NCBI GenBank assembly: GCA_034933685.1
Contig: JAYFNB010000033.1
Location: 1 to 64,000, forward strand
Direction: 5' to 3'
DNA length: 64,000 nt
Origin: UBA8514 sp034933685
GTDB taxonomy: Bacteria; Bacillota; Clostridia; Lachnospirales; Anaerotignaceae
This document shows, piece after piece, positions 32,516 to 41,647 of this stretch; positions within the stretch are counted from its first letter, which is position 1; the number at the start of each line of letters is the position of its first letter. The notes beneath the pieces are model-generated. The model ran no database searches. It was not told the DNA's origin and saw nothing but the letters and a program-made list of their open reading frames with translations. Both the position numbers and the translations under genes were made by a program.

Positions 32516-32647
32516 ATAAAACAGCCTTATACGATGAAATGAAGGAGCAGCATGACTTCCGCTTTCTGAGTCAGTTTCCGTAATACTTACGAGTATAGAT
32601 AAAATACTTCTGTTTGAATGTTAAAATAAATCTGTATCATATAAAAA
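32516..32647. other. Spacer with a short coding-like relic
   Basis: In frame 32512-32582 the translation NKTALYDEMKEQHDFRFLSQFP looks protein-like but has no start and no ribosome site, so it may be the tail of a lost gene. Nothing else is visible up to the terminator. Confidence 0.3.
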
Positions 32648-32700
32648 CATGTCGCTAACCACGAATTGCAAGTGATTAGTGACATGCTTCTTTTTTTTTA
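32648..32700 (+). terminator. Terminator of the lemA-side operon
   Basis: CATGTCGCTAACCAC pairs with GTGATTAGTGACATG (two mismatches or G-T) around GAATTGCAA, then CTTC and nine T. Confidence 0.85.
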
Positions 32701-32861
32701 CTATCCATTTAATGTTGCATTATGCTTACATCAGTTTAGAAATTGACGAACTTTGTAATATTTCTTGCTTAGGAATTACTTTGCAAATAAACCCAAGCTT
32801 TAAAAACCCTCCTAATCATACCCCAATATCTGAACAAGAGTCTGTTACATTTTAATTGTTC

Positions 32862-34541
32862 TTAAAGTTTATCCAAAATACTATCATCTAGTATTGCACC
32901 CTTACTAGCAGAAGTAACTAATGCTCTATATCTCTTTAAAAATCCTGTTACTTCTTTCGTAGGTTGCGGTTTAATGGTCTTTCTCCTTTTTTCTATTTCA
33001 TTGTCGCTAACATCTAATACAAGTTTATGGTTTGGTATGTCTATTTCAATTATATCACCATCTAATATGTAAGCAATCAATCCACCGGCAGCCGCTTCAG
33101 GGGAAATGTGACCAATAGAAGCACCTTTTGAAACTCCAGAAAATCTTCCGTCTGTTATTAAGGCACAGCATTTATCTAGACCCATGCCTGCAAGGGTTGC
33201 AGTTGGAGATAACATTTCACGCATACCTGGACCACCTTTTGGGCCTTCGTATCTTACAACAACTATATCTCCGGCGTTAACCTTTCCAGACCTTAAACCG
33301 GTTATGCAATCCTCTTCGCTATTAAAACATTTTGCAGGGCCTTTATGTAACATCATTTCCGGCAATACAGCACCTCTTTTTACAACAGCACCTTCAGGAC
33401 AAATGTTACCCCATAAAACGGCTAAGCCTCCTGTGCTGGAATAGGCATTTTCTCTTGTCCTAATTACGTCTTCATCTGCAATTACAACATTTTCAATATT
33501 TTCCTTCACAGATTTTCCCGTTACAGTAAGCGCAGATGTGTTTAGTAATCCCATTTGCTCCAGACGCTTATAAACAGCCTGTAATCCTCCAGCTTCATAC
33601 AAATCAACTAAGAAATGATTTCCAGCAGGGTTTAGCTTAACAATATGAGGTGTTGTCTCACTTAATTCGTTTATGCGGTTTAAGTCTATAGAGATTCCAC
33701 CTTCATGGGCTATTGCCGGCAGGTGCAATATGGTATTTGTTGAGCATCCTAATGCCATATCAGCTTTTAGGGCATTTTCAATTGATTCTTCTGTTATTAT
33801 ATCTCTTGGCCTTATATTGTTTTCAAGCAAGTACATTATTTTCATGCCTGATTTTTTTGCAAGTCTTATCCTTTCTGCATACACAGCTGGAATTGTTCCG
33901 TTTCCAGGAAGGGCGATGCCCAGAAGTTCGCACATACAGTTCATAGAATTAGCGGTAAACATTCCTGCGCAAGAGCCACATCCTGGGCATGCGTTTTCCT
34001 CTATTTCCTTAGCCTCTTCGTTTGTAATTTTCCCCGATTCAACTGCACCTGGAGCTTCAAATGCATTTGTAAGTGCAATTTTCTTTCCGCCAGCTTTTCC
34101 CGGAAGCATTGGTCCGCCGCTTATAAATATTGAAGGAATATTTAATCTCATTGCTGCAAGGAGCATTCCGGGTACAATTTTATCGCAGTTTGGAATAAAC
34201 ACAAGGCCATCAAAGGGATGCGCGGTTGCCATAATTTCAATAGACTCCGCAATATGTTCACGGCTTGGCAAAGAATAGAACATGCCTTCGTGATTCATTG
34301 CTAATCCATCACAAACGCCTATTGCTGGAAACTCTACAGGTGTTCCGCCTGCCATTCTTATGCCAGCTTTAACAGCAGTAGCAATTTCATCTAAATGTTT
34401 ATGGCCCGGTATAATTTCGTTTTGAGAATTTACTACACCTATAATGGGTCGTTTAATTTCCTCATCTGTTAAACCCAATGCTTTTAAAAGAGAACGATGA
34501 GGAATTCTTGTTACGCCCATTTTCATAATATCGCTACGCAT
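32862..34541 (-). CDS. ilvD: Dihydroxy-acid dehydratase (IlvD/Edd family)
   Basis: A 559-residue Fe-S dehydratase. Cluster and active-site marks are PNCDKIVPGM, ACPGCGSCAGMFTANSMNCM and LPGNGTIP, with GCSTNTILHLPAIAHEGG and the C-terminal TDGRFSGVSKGASIGHISPEAA. In branched-chain amino acid synthesis IlvD turns 2,3-dihydroxyisovalerate into ketoisovalerate, and this protein has standard IlvD length and motifs. However, it is cotranscribed with an HpcH/HpaI aldolase and a 2-hydroxyacid dehydrogenase, and no other ilv genes are near, so dehydration of an aldonic acid to a 2-keto-3-deoxy acid is an equally good reading. GGAGGT precedes the ATG at 34541. Confidence 0.85.
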   Translation of the reverse strand: MRSDIMKMGVTRIPHRSLLKALGLTDEEIKRPIIGVVNSQNEIIPGHKHLDEIATAVKAGIRMAGGTPVEFPAIGVCDGLAMNHEGMFYSLPSREHIAESIEIMATAHPFDGLVFIPNCDKIVPGMLLAAMRLNIPSIFISGGPMLPGKAGGKKIALTNAFEAPGAVESGKITNEEAKEIEENACPGCGSCAGMFTANSMNCMCELLGIALPGNGTIPAVYAERIRLAKKSGMKIMYLLENNIRPRDIITEESIENALKADMALGCSTNTILHLPAIAHEGGISIDLNRINELSETTPHIVKLNPAGNHFLVDLYEAGGLQAVYKRLEQMGLLNTSALTVTGKSVKENIENVVIADEDVIRTRENAYSSTGGLAVLWGNICPEGAVVKRGAVLPEMMLHKGPAKCFNSEEDCITGLRSGKVNAGDIVVVRYEGPKGGPGMREMLSPTATLAGMGLDKCCALITDGRFSGVSKGASIGHISPEAAAGGLIAYILDGDIIEIDIPNHKLVLDVSDNEIEKRRKTIKPQPTKEVTGFLKRYRALVTSASKGAILDDSILDKL

Positions 34542-34590
34542 TTATACCTCCTAAGTTTAGAGTAAATAGTAGATTTAGAGTTTGTTAAGG

Positions 34591-35367
34591 TTATTTGTTA
34601 ACCTTGGATACCATTTCGTTTACTGCATCAACATACATGTTCACGTCCTGACCGATTGTTGCACTATCGAAACCTTGTTCAAACCTAAAATTAGCAAGCT
34701 CTGGAGTTGCACAGTAGATAATTACAAATTTGCCTGCTGATTTAACTGCCTTTAAAATTCTTTCAAGAGCAGCTTTAAATTGAGGCTTGTCAAATTGTGT
34801 TGGAATACCCATTGCAACTGATAAGTCATATGGCCCAACAAAGATGCCGTCAATGCCTTCAACTTTTGCAATTTCTTCAATATTTTCTAAGCAGCCTAAA
34901 GTTTCACACTGCGGAATGATTAATGTTTCTCTGTTACAATAATCAAAGTAATCGTTTATATCAGCTTGTGCGTGTTCTGCGTAGCCAAATCCTGCACCTC
35001 TTGAAAATGCTACACCTCTGTTACCAACGGGGAAGTACTTGCCATATTCAACAATACTATTAATTTCTTCAATTGATTGAACATGTGGTATTACTAGTCC
35101 AGCCGCACCAATGTCAAGCATTTTTAAAATTGATGGTCTAGATGAATCTTTTACTCTAACAAGAGATGACATATTATGCAATTGAGCAGCTCTTATCAAG
35201 TCCATTGTACTTTCAACGTCAAATGGTCCATGTTCAGTATCAATAAGGATATAATCTAGATTAGACATTGCAATTGCTTCGGCAACGGTTGCGTTACCCA
35301 TTTCAAAAAAAGTACCAACTGTTTTTTCTCTCGCATCTATTTTTTCTTTTAAATAATTTTTTAGCAT
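34591..35367 (-). CDS. HpcH/HpaI family aldolase (2-keto-3-deoxy acid aldolase)
   Basis: A 258-residue class II (metal-dependent) aldolase. Marks: VGTFFEMGN, LIDTEHGPFDVEST, SLVRVKDSSRPSI, VIPHVQSIEE, FSRGAGFGYAEH, the metal-binding Glu in IPQCETLGCLENI and Asp in GPYDLSVAMG. Relatives (RhmA, GarL) split 2-keto-3-deoxy sugar acids into pyruvate and an aldehyde. Lying downstream of the dehydrogenase and upstream of the IlvD-type dehydratase, it fits the step after dehydration; the aldehyde would go to the dehydrogenase or reductase encoded at 37676 and 39156. Confidence 0.88.
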   Translation of the reverse strand: MLKNYLKEKIDAREKTVGTFFEMGNATVAEAIAMSNLDYILIDTEHGPFDVESTMDLIRAAQLHNMSSLVRVKDSSRPSILKMLDIGAAGLVIPHVQSIEEINSIVEYGKYFPVGNRGVAFSRGAGFGYAEHAQADINDYFDYCNRETLIIPQCETLGCLENIEEIAKVEGIDGIFVGPYDLSVAMGIPTQFDKPQFKAALERILKAVKSAGKFVIIYCATPELANFRFEQGFDSATIGQDVNMYVDAVNEMVSKVNK

Positions 35368-35391
35368 ATTAAATCCTCCTAAAATTTATTA

Positions 35392-36369
35392 TTAAATTCC
35401 CAGCGCCTTTGCATTTACAATGTTTGGTGTATTTTCACCATTTAAAATCTTAACTGCTGTTGTTGCTAAAACTTCCATCATTTGGTCTTCTGCCTCAACA
35501 GAATTATAGGCTGCATGTGGAGATATGATTATGTTTCCAATGTCGAATAGTGGGTGATTTTTAATGATTACTGGTTCACTTTCAATAACATCCAAGGCGG
35601 CAGCGGCAACCTTCCTGCTCTTAACTGCTTCCAACAAATCATTTTCACAAATGATAGGTCCTCTGGAAGTGTTTACGATCATAACACCATCCTTCATCTT
35701 TGCAATGCTTTCTTTATTGATAAGATGGAATGTATCTTTAACAAGAGGGGTATGTATTGAAATTGCATCTGAGCATGCATAAAGTTCATCTAAAGTAACC
35801 TTTTTAACACCGATGCTTTCAAAAATTTCATTTTTTAAAAATGGATCATATGCAACCATTGTGAAGCCAAAGCCCTTTGCAAATTGGGCAGCCTTTCTTG
35901 CAATGTTTCCAAAGCCGATAAAGCCAAGAGTTTGTGACGAGAGGCGATGTGGTTTAAAGCCCGCATTCGCAAGCCATTTCCCTTCTCTAACGTTTTCGTG
36001 ATACATAATAAGCTTTCTTTCAATAGCAAGTAACATTGCAAGTGTGTGCGTGGCAACCTCATCCAAACAGTGTGTAGGACTATTACATACTTTGATTGTT
36101 CTTTCTGTTGCTGCATCTACATCGATAACATCATACCCAATGCCATATCTGAGAACTACCTTACATTTTTTTAGGTTATCCATAATTCTTGGTGTTATTT
36201 TTTTATAAATAACAAGAAGTGCATCTGCATCACTGCATTTTTCAATTATTTCATCCTCTGTTTGGCAGTCTTCAACAATAAACGTTATTCCGTTCTCTTC
36301 AAAAATCTTTTTTTGAATATCATAGTTCAATCCGTCTGCAGAATTTTTATCTACAAGTATTGCTTTCAT
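35392..36369 (-). CDS. D-isomer specific 2-hydroxyacid dehydrogenase
   Basis: A 325-residue NAD-dependent enzyme with the C-terminal-binding-protein type sequence. The catalytic Arg region is VNTSRGPIICENDLLEA, preceded by the nucleotide-binding LGFIGFGNIARKAA; the His is in IISPHAAYNSVEA. It would oxidise a D-2-hydroxy acid (or reduce a 2-keto acid) at the entry or exit of the pathway. It is the first gene of the leftward operon, with GGAGGT before ATG 36369, and is divergent from the GntR regulator. Confidence 0.88.
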   Translation of the reverse strand: MKAILVDKNSADGLNYDIQKKIFEENGITFIVEDCQTEDEIIEKCSDADALLVIYKKITPRIMDNLKKCKVVLRYGIGYDVIDVDAATERTIKVCNSPTHCLDEVATHTLAMLLAIERKLIMYHENVREGKWLANAGFKPHRLSSQTLGFIGFGNIARKAAQFAKGFGFTMVAYDPFLKNEIFESIGVKKVTLDELYACSDAISIHTPLVKDTFHLINKESIAKMKDGVMIVNTSRGPIICENDLLEAVKSRKVAAAALDVIESEPVIIKNHPLFDIGNIIISPHAAYNSVEAEDQMMEVLATTAVKILNGENTPNIVNAKALGI

Positions 36370-36692
36370 TATTTATACCTCCTTTATGATAATTTTAATT
36401 TACATGACAATTTTACTTTTTTGGAGTTTGCAGGTCAAAATTAGAGCTTTTTAAAGTTTCTTTTTAATTTTTGATTTCTTAAAGGCACAAATTAATTGAA
36501 ATTCAAAGAGATTGAATGTTTTGTGATACATTTGATTTAGAATTAGGATTGTATATTGTATCTAGAATAAAGCTTTTCCTTTTCTTTCAAATTGTTCTAT
36601 AATAAAGTGTAAGATTTATAAAAATATGTGCTAGTTATTTGGATATAACACAAAAAAAGAGCAATTTTTAAAATTTATAGGAGGATATGGGA
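36370..36692. promoter_or_regulatory. Divergent control region between the dehydrogenase and GntR genes
   Basis: About 320 bases with no ORF. It must hold promoters for both directions. An interrupted inverted pair GATAC/GTATC lies at about 36513-36581 and TTGTATATTGTATC is notable near its right end, but I see no clear GntR-type operator or good -35/-10 pair. Confidence 0.4.
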
Positions 36693-37415
36693 ATGCCTGA
36701 TTATGAGATAAGGAATGAACTAAAAGAGAACATACAGACTGAGATGGCAAATAACCCTTTTGCTGTATTAAGTAAGCTGATTTATGATGGTCTATATGAT
36801 GAAATTATTGCTGGTAAACTCCGTCTTGATGATAAAATCATTGAATCTAAAATTGCCAGTCAGCTTAATGTTTCAAGAACACCAGTAAAAATGGCCTTAA
36901 ATAGGCTTGTTGAGGATGAAATATTAGAAAGAGGAACAGGAAAAGACATAAGGGTTAAAAAAATAAGATATGAAGAATGTCTTTGGCTATACGAAGCGAG
37001 AAAGGCGATTGAACCCAAAGCGGCATATTTGGCAGCAAAACGTATAAATAAAACGGAACTCACTTTGCTTAAGGAACTTATTCAAGAATTTAAAAATATT
37101 GATAAAAGTTATGACTTTGAAAAGTATATTGCTTGTGACAAGATGTTTCATGAAACGGTTATAAAAGCTTCAAGGAATAAATACATAATCGGAATGTACA
37201 AGTCAATTGAGTTTCCCCTTCAAAGGTACAGATATCAAACAATGCAACTTGCATACGAAGAATTATTTGAAAAAAATGGACTGGAGAGGGGATCGAACTA
37301 TCATCTTGCCGTTTATCGCGCATTGTATAACCAATTACCAATAGTTGCTGAAGATGAAATTTTATCTGATATAAATCGTATGTACGGTACTATGCACATG
37401 CTTAAATTTATATAA
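36693..37415 (+). CDS. GntR family regulator (FCD type)
   Basis: A 240-residue regulator: N-terminal winged helix (IIAGKLRLDDKIIESKIASQLNVSRTPVKMALNRLVEDEILER, in part) and an all-helical FCD ligand domain (LYEARKAIEPKAAYLAAKRI, ACDKMFHETVIKAS) in which the metal-binding Asp/His pattern can be seen. FCD regulators of this group sense sugar acids or related carboxylates. It divides the dehydratase-aldolase operon from the ALDH-TRAP operon and probably represses both. ATG 36693 is preferred over 36687 because GGAGG lies eight bases before it. Confidence 0.88.
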   Translation: MPDYEIRNELKENIQTEMANNPFAVLSKLIYDGLYDEIIAGKLRLDDKIIESKIASQLNVSRTPVKMALNRLVEDEILERGTGKDIRVKKIRYEECLWLYEARKAIEPKAAYLAAKRINKTELTLLKELIQEFKNIDKSYDFEKYIACDKMFHETVIKASRNKYIIGMYKSIEFPLQRYRYQTMQLAYEELFEKNGLERGSNYHLAVYRALYNQLPIVAEDEILSDINRMYGTMHMLKFI

Positions 37416-37502
37416 ACATACAGTTACATAATATTAAAATATAATAAATCAATCTAAAATTTATTACTTTATATAATGAAATACTCTTGGTTAATTTTAC
37501 AG

Positions 37503-37628
37503 TTTAATGCATTAAATGAAAATCAATTTTGAGCAATTTTTAGTTTTTTGGACTTCTGGAATAGAGAATTATGTAATTTTTAATGAATATGCATTAAAAT
37601 TGACACTGCTTTTGAAATAAAATAAACT
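37503..37628 (+). promoter_or_regulatory. Promoter with two palindromic operator candidates
   Basis: TTTAATGCATTAAA (37503-37516) is a perfect 14-bp palindrome; TTTTAATG-N6-CATTAAAA (37578-37599) is an inverted repeat with the same half-site. The second abuts the -35 TTGACA (37600-37605); TAAACT (37623-37628) follows at 17 bp. These are good candidates for GntR-family binding upstream of the aldehyde dehydrogenase gene. Confidence 0.6.
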
Positions 37629-37675
37629 ACAGATATCACAATGTGGTTTTGTTTAGAAAAGTGGAGGTGTTTGTG

Positions 37676-39124
37676 TTGAAGCAATATGAAATGTATATTA
37701 ATGGCACTTTTATATCCAATAATAACAGAGAAGTTTTTACTGTTATTAATCCAGCGAGGGAAGAAATTGTATCGGAAGTGCCTTTTGCAACAAAAGAAGA
37801 TGTTGATTTTGCGGTTGATTCAGCTTTTGAGGCGCAGAAGTCATGGGCGAAACTTCCTGCAATAGAAAGGGGTGCTTATTTACATAAAATTGCGGATTTA
37901 ATTACGGAAGAAGTTGACAACTTAGCATTTGTAATGGCTGAGGAACAAGGAAAAACTATGGAACTTTCAAAAATTGAAGTTCTTCTTGCTGCAGATTATT
38001 TGCACTTTATGGCGGAGTTTGCTCGCAGATATGAAGGTGAAATTCTTCAAAGTGACAGATTTAATGAAAATATTTTGGTTTATAAACAGCCGATAGGCGT
38101 TGTTGCAGGAATTTTGCCATGGAATTTTCCAGTGTTCTCAATTGTAAGAAAGGTTGGGCCGGCACTTTTAACTGGAAATACAATTGTTTTAAAGCCAAGC
38201 AGTGAAACCCCTAACAATGCTTTTGAATTTGCCAAACTGGTAGAAAAAGCCGGATTACCAGCCGGAGTGTTCAACTTAGTTACTGGAAGTGGAGCGGTTG
38301 TTGGAAATGCAATGTCCTCAAATCCCAAAGTGGGTTTTATTACAATGACAGGTAGCGTGCCTGCTGGAACCGCAATTATGAAAGCAGCAGCCGAAAACGT
38401 TACGAAGGTTTCTCTCGAATTAGGAGGAAAAGCACCAGTAATTGTTATGGCAGATGCAGACTTGAATGAAGCTGCTAGGCTTATTACTACCTCAAGAGTT
38501 ACGAATACGGGACAGGCTTGCAGCAGTGCAGAAAGAATATATGTTCAAGAAGCTGTTGCGGATGAATTCATTTCTAAAGTTGTTGCAGAAATGTCTAAAG
38601 TTACATATGGTGATCCTCTTTCTGAAACAGATATTACAATGGGACCGCTTGTTAGCAAACAGCAGCAAGAACTTGTAGATAAGATGGTTAAAGAGGCTGT
38701 TAAGGAGGGTGCAACCATTGCCCTTGGCGGTGGAGTTGGGAATAAACAAAAAGGATATTATTATGAGCCAACAGTTTTAACAAACTGTAGACAGGATATG
38801 AAGATTATCCACGAAGAGATTTTTGGGCCAGTTATGCCAATTGTTACATTTAAAGATTTTGATGAGGTTGTGGAATTGGCGAATGACTGTGAATTTGGCC
38901 TCACTTCTGCTATCTTTACGAAAAATATAAATTACATAATGAGAGCAGCAAATGAATTAAAGTTTGGTGAAACATATGTAAACAGAGAGCATTTTGAAGC
39001 CATGCAGGCATTCCATTCTGGATTTAAAAAGTCTGGAATTGGTGGTGATGATGGAAAATATGGATTAGAAGAGTTCCTACAGACTCACGTTGTATATGTT
39101 CAGTACGATACTTCTGCAAAATAA
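37676..39124 (+). CDS. Aldehyde dehydrogenase (lactaldehyde/glycolaldehyde type)
   Basis: A 482-residue NAD(P)-dependent aldehyde dehydrogenase. PLGV-type block PIGVVAGILPWNFPVFSIVRK, cofactor loop GSVPAGTAIMKAA, catalytic Glu in LELGGKAPVIV and catalytic Cys in NTGQACSSAERIYV, then EEIFGPVMPIV. It resembles AldA-like enzymes that oxidise lactaldehyde or glycolaldehyde, the expected aldehyde products of 2-keto-3-deoxy acid aldolases. Start is TTG 37676, eight bases after GGAGGT; an upstream ORF extension lacks a ribosome site. Confidence 0.88.
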   Translation: MKQYEMYINGTFISNNNREVFTVINPAREEIVSEVPFATKEDVDFAVDSAFEAQKSWAKLPAIERGAYLHKIADLITEEVDNLAFVMAEEQGKTMELSKIEVLLAADYLHFMAEFARRYEGEILQSDRFNENILVYKQPIGVVAGILPWNFPVFSIVRKVGPALLTGNTIVLKPSSETPNNAFEFAKLVEKAGLPAGVFNLVTGSGAVVGNAMSSNPKVGFITMTGSVPAGTAIMKAAAENVTKVSLELGGKAPVIVMADADLNEAARLITTSRVTNTGQACSSAERIYVQEAVADEFISKVVAEMSKVTYGDPLSETDITMGPLVSKQQQELVDKMVKEAVKEGATIALGGGVGNKQKGYYYEPTVLTNCRQDMKIIHEEIFGPVMPIVTFKDFDEVVELANDCEFGLTSAIFTKNINYIMRAANELKFGETYVNREHFEAMQAFHSGFKKSGIGGDDGKYGLEEFLQTHVVYVQYDTSAK

Positions 39125-39155
39125 CAAATTATATATTGTTTTGGAGGGAATGTTG

Positions 39156-40010
39156 ATGAAATTAATAATGAATAATGGATTAGAAATACCAATGTTAGGG
39201 CTTGGTTGCTTTAAATCAGAAGATACGGCGGCGGCTGTAGAAACAGCTCTTTCAGTAGGATATAGACATATTGATACTGCTAACTTTTATGAAAATGAAG
39301 CTTTGGTAGGTGAAGGAATACGACAATCAATTAAGAACTCAATAGTTTCAAGAGACGATGTATTTGTTGTAAGTAAAATTTGGCCAACAAGTTTTAATAA
39401 TCCTGAAAAAGCAATTGAATACAGTTTGAAATCATTAAATATAGAATATATTGATGCATATTTATTGCATTGGCCTGGGTTAGACAAAGATGCAAGATAT
39501 AAAGCATGGGAATGCTTACTTAAGTATAAGGAAAAAGGCTTTTTCAAATCCATAGGGGTATCTAACTTTAAAAAGGAACATCTTGAAGATATTATTGAAC
39601 AATTTGGAATTGTGCCTGCCCTTAACGAAATTGAAATATCACCTTGGTTACAAAAAAGAAAAGACTTTGAATACTGCAAAGAGAATCAAATCATTATGTC
39701 CGCATCTGTACCTTTTGCCAAGGGCAATATTTTATCTGATGAGCAGCTTACAAAAATTGGTCAAAAATACGGAAAAGATGTTGGACAGGTTATTATACGC
39801 TGGAATCTTCAAAAGGGAAATTGTGTAATTCCAAAATCTTCTAAACCTAAGCGTATTGAATCAAACTTTAATGTGTTTGACTTTGAACTTTCAAAAGAGG
39901 ATATGTATGTACTTAATTCCATGGAAAATGGAAATTCTTATTGCAGTGATTCATCAATTTTTGATGGAGCATTTTGGAATATTGAAGACAATTTAATAAA
40001 CAAAGAATAG
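39156..40010 (+). CDS. Aldo-keto reductase
   Basis: A 284-residue AKR barrel. Catalytic tetrad: Asp and Tyr in HIDTANFYENE, Lys in VVSKIWPT, His in LLHWPG; later SIGVSNF and RWNLQKGNCVIPKSS for NADPH binding. It could reduce the aldehyde produced by the aldolase, as an alternative to oxidation. ATG 39156 follows GGAGGG by seven bases; earlier ATGs overlap the ALDH gene. It is the second gene of the ALDH-TRAP operon. Confidence 0.87.
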   Translation: MKLIMNNGLEIPMLGLGCFKSEDTAAAVETALSVGYRHIDTANFYENEALVGEGIRQSIKNSIVSRDDVFVVSKIWPTSFNNPEKAIEYSLKSLNIEYIDAYLLHWPGLDKDARYKAWECLLKYKEKGFFKSIGVSNFKKEHLEDIIEQFGIVPALNEIEISPWLQKRKDFEYCKENQIIMSASVPFAKGNILSDEQLTKIGQKYGKDVGQVIIRWNLQKGNCVIPKSSKPKRIESNFNVFDFELSKEDMYVLNSMENGNSYCSDSSIFDGAFWNIEDNLINKE

Positions 40011-40070
40011 TTTTTACATTGGATAGTGGATATCTACCCAAAATACAATTCAAAAATGGAGGAAATCAAA

Positions 40071-41120
40071 ATGAAAAAAAGATCAAGAGTATTTATCTGC
40101 GTACTTTCAGCAATGATGATGTTAAGTACAGCAGGCTGTGGTTCAAAAAGCAACACGGCTTCCAGTGTACCTGCAAGTACTAATGGAGCTGCAAGCAGTG
40201 CAAGTGATTACAAGGCAACCTTGAAGGTTGCATATAATAATACAGAAGAGTATCCTCACTATAAGGCTTTGGCATGGGCGGCAGAAGAACTTGAAAGCAG
40301 AACTGACGGTAGAATTAAAATGCAGATATATCCAAATGGTACTTTAGGTGACCAGAGAGCAAGCTTAGAAATGACACAGAATAATTCTGTAGACATGGCA
40401 GTTGTTAATGCTTCAATTATTGAAAGCTTTAATCCGGATTTTGCTATATTAAGTATGCCATACTTATTTAATAGCACGGAGCACCAAAGAGCTGTATATA
40501 CTAGCGATATTCTTGATGATTTGTTCGCAACTGTTGAGGAAAATGGATTTGTAATTGAAGGTGCTTTTGGTTCTGGTTCAAGAAACATTTTCACAAAAAA
40601 AGCAGTAAGAACTCCAGAAGATTTAAAAGGATTAAAAATAAGAGTTATGCAGTCTGATACAATGGTAAAAATGCTTGAATTAATGGGTGGTGTTGGCGTT
40701 CCTATGTCAGCGTCAGAACAGTATTCAGCAATTCAGCAGGGTGTTGTTGATGGTGCAGAAACAAACGAAATAGACTACATAGGGAAAAAATTTTATGAGA
40801 TTGCACCATATTTTTCAAGAACAGCACATTGCTTTAGCACAGATTTCATTGTTGTTAGCCCAAAAACGTTAGCTTCATTACCTGATGCGGATAGAGTGAT
40901 TTTTGATGAAGTTATGGATGGCTGTGTTGAAAAAGAATTTGATTTCTGGGTTGAAATGATTGATGAAATGGTTGCAAATTCAGAAGGTCTTGGCATTACT
41001 TTTGTTGACGATGTTAATACTGGTGCTTTTAAAGAGAACTTTATTGATTTCCAGAAGGAAATTTCAGGTAAAAGTGATATAACAAAGAAAATCTATGAAG
41101 AGGTTAATGCTCTGCAATAA
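40071..41120 (+). CDS. TRAP transporter substrate-binding lipoprotein (DctP)
   Basis: A 349-residue DctP-family protein with signal peptide and lipobox STAGC, then the TRAP fold: KALAWAAEELESRTDGRIKMQIYPNGTLG, VDMAVVNASIIESF, and the signature Arg in LKGLKIRVMQSDTMVKML with AIQQGVVDGAETNEIDY (quoted in parts). The conserved Arg binds the carboxylate of an organic acid. It works with the two membrane genes that follow and probably brings in the sugar acid degraded by the neighbouring enzymes. ATG 40071 follows GGAGGAAAT. Confidence 0.9.
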   Translation: MKKRSRVFICVLSAMMMLSTAGCGSKSNTASSVPASTNGAASSASDYKATLKVAYNNTEEYPHYKALAWAAEELESRTDGRIKMQIYPNGTLGDQRASLEMTQNNSVDMAVVNASIIESFNPDFAILSMPYLFNSTEHQRAVYTSDILDDLFATVEENGFVIEGAFGSGSRNIFTKKAVRTPEDLKGLKIRVMQSDTMVKMLELMGGVGVPMSASEQYSAIQQGVVDGAETNEIDYIGKKFYEIAPYFSRTAHCFSTDFIVVSPKTLASLPDADRVIFDEVMDGCVEKEFDFWVEMIDEMVANSEGLGITFVDDVNTGAFKENFIDFQKEISGKSDITKKIYEEVNALQ

Positions 41121-41140
41121 TTAGAAGAAAGGGTATTGCC

Positions 41141-41638
41141 ATGAATAAGATAAAACAAATACTTGACTTAATTTTAAGATGTGCAACAATTGTTATTTTT
41201 TCAATTTCAACTATTTTGGTTATATACCAAGTTTTGGCCAGATATATACTTAATAAACCAAGTTCTTGGAGTGAATCTGCTATTACATATGGCTTTATAT
41301 GGTTAGTAATGCTTTGTGGGGCTTACGTTTTCGGTCAAAAAGAACATATGAATATGGCTGTTATTAGAAGTAAATTCAACAGAAAAATTCAAATACTTTT
41401 AGAATTTATTTGTGAATTGTTTACGGAGTTTCTTGCAGTTGTACCTATGATTATTGGTGGGTATAATGGTGCATTAGGACAAATGAATCAAATTGAACCA
41501 TCTTTGAAGATTCCAATGGGTGTTGTATATTCAGTTATTCCGATAGCAGGTGCTTGTATCGTGTTCTATTGTGTATATAATCAGGTAACTCTTATTAATG
41601 AAATAAAGATGATTTCTAAAAGTAAAAAGGAATTTTAA
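41141..41638 (+). CDS. TRAP transporter small permease (DctQ)
   Basis: A 165-residue membrane protein with four segments. The family block is LARYILNKPSSWSESAITYGFIWLVMLCGAYVFGQKEHM (in part). It forms the stator for the large permease, in the sodium- or proton-driven uptake of organic acids. The next gene begins ten bases after its stop. Confidence 0.88.
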   Translation: MNKIKQILDLILRCATIVIFSISTILVIYQVLARYILNKPSSWSESAITYGFIWLVMLCGAYVFGQKEHMNMAVIRSKFNRKIQILLEFICELFTEFLAVVPMIIGGYNGALGQMNQIEPSLKIPMGVVYSVIPIAGACIVFYCVYNQVTLINEIKMISKSKKEF

Positions 41639-41647
41639 GGAGGCACT

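Noticed and set aside
33673..34278. 201-codon ORF on the plus strand
   Set aside because: It lies wholly inside the minus-strand IlvD gene, whose translation matches the family throughout; the plus-strand frame has no ribosome site and no family resemblance.
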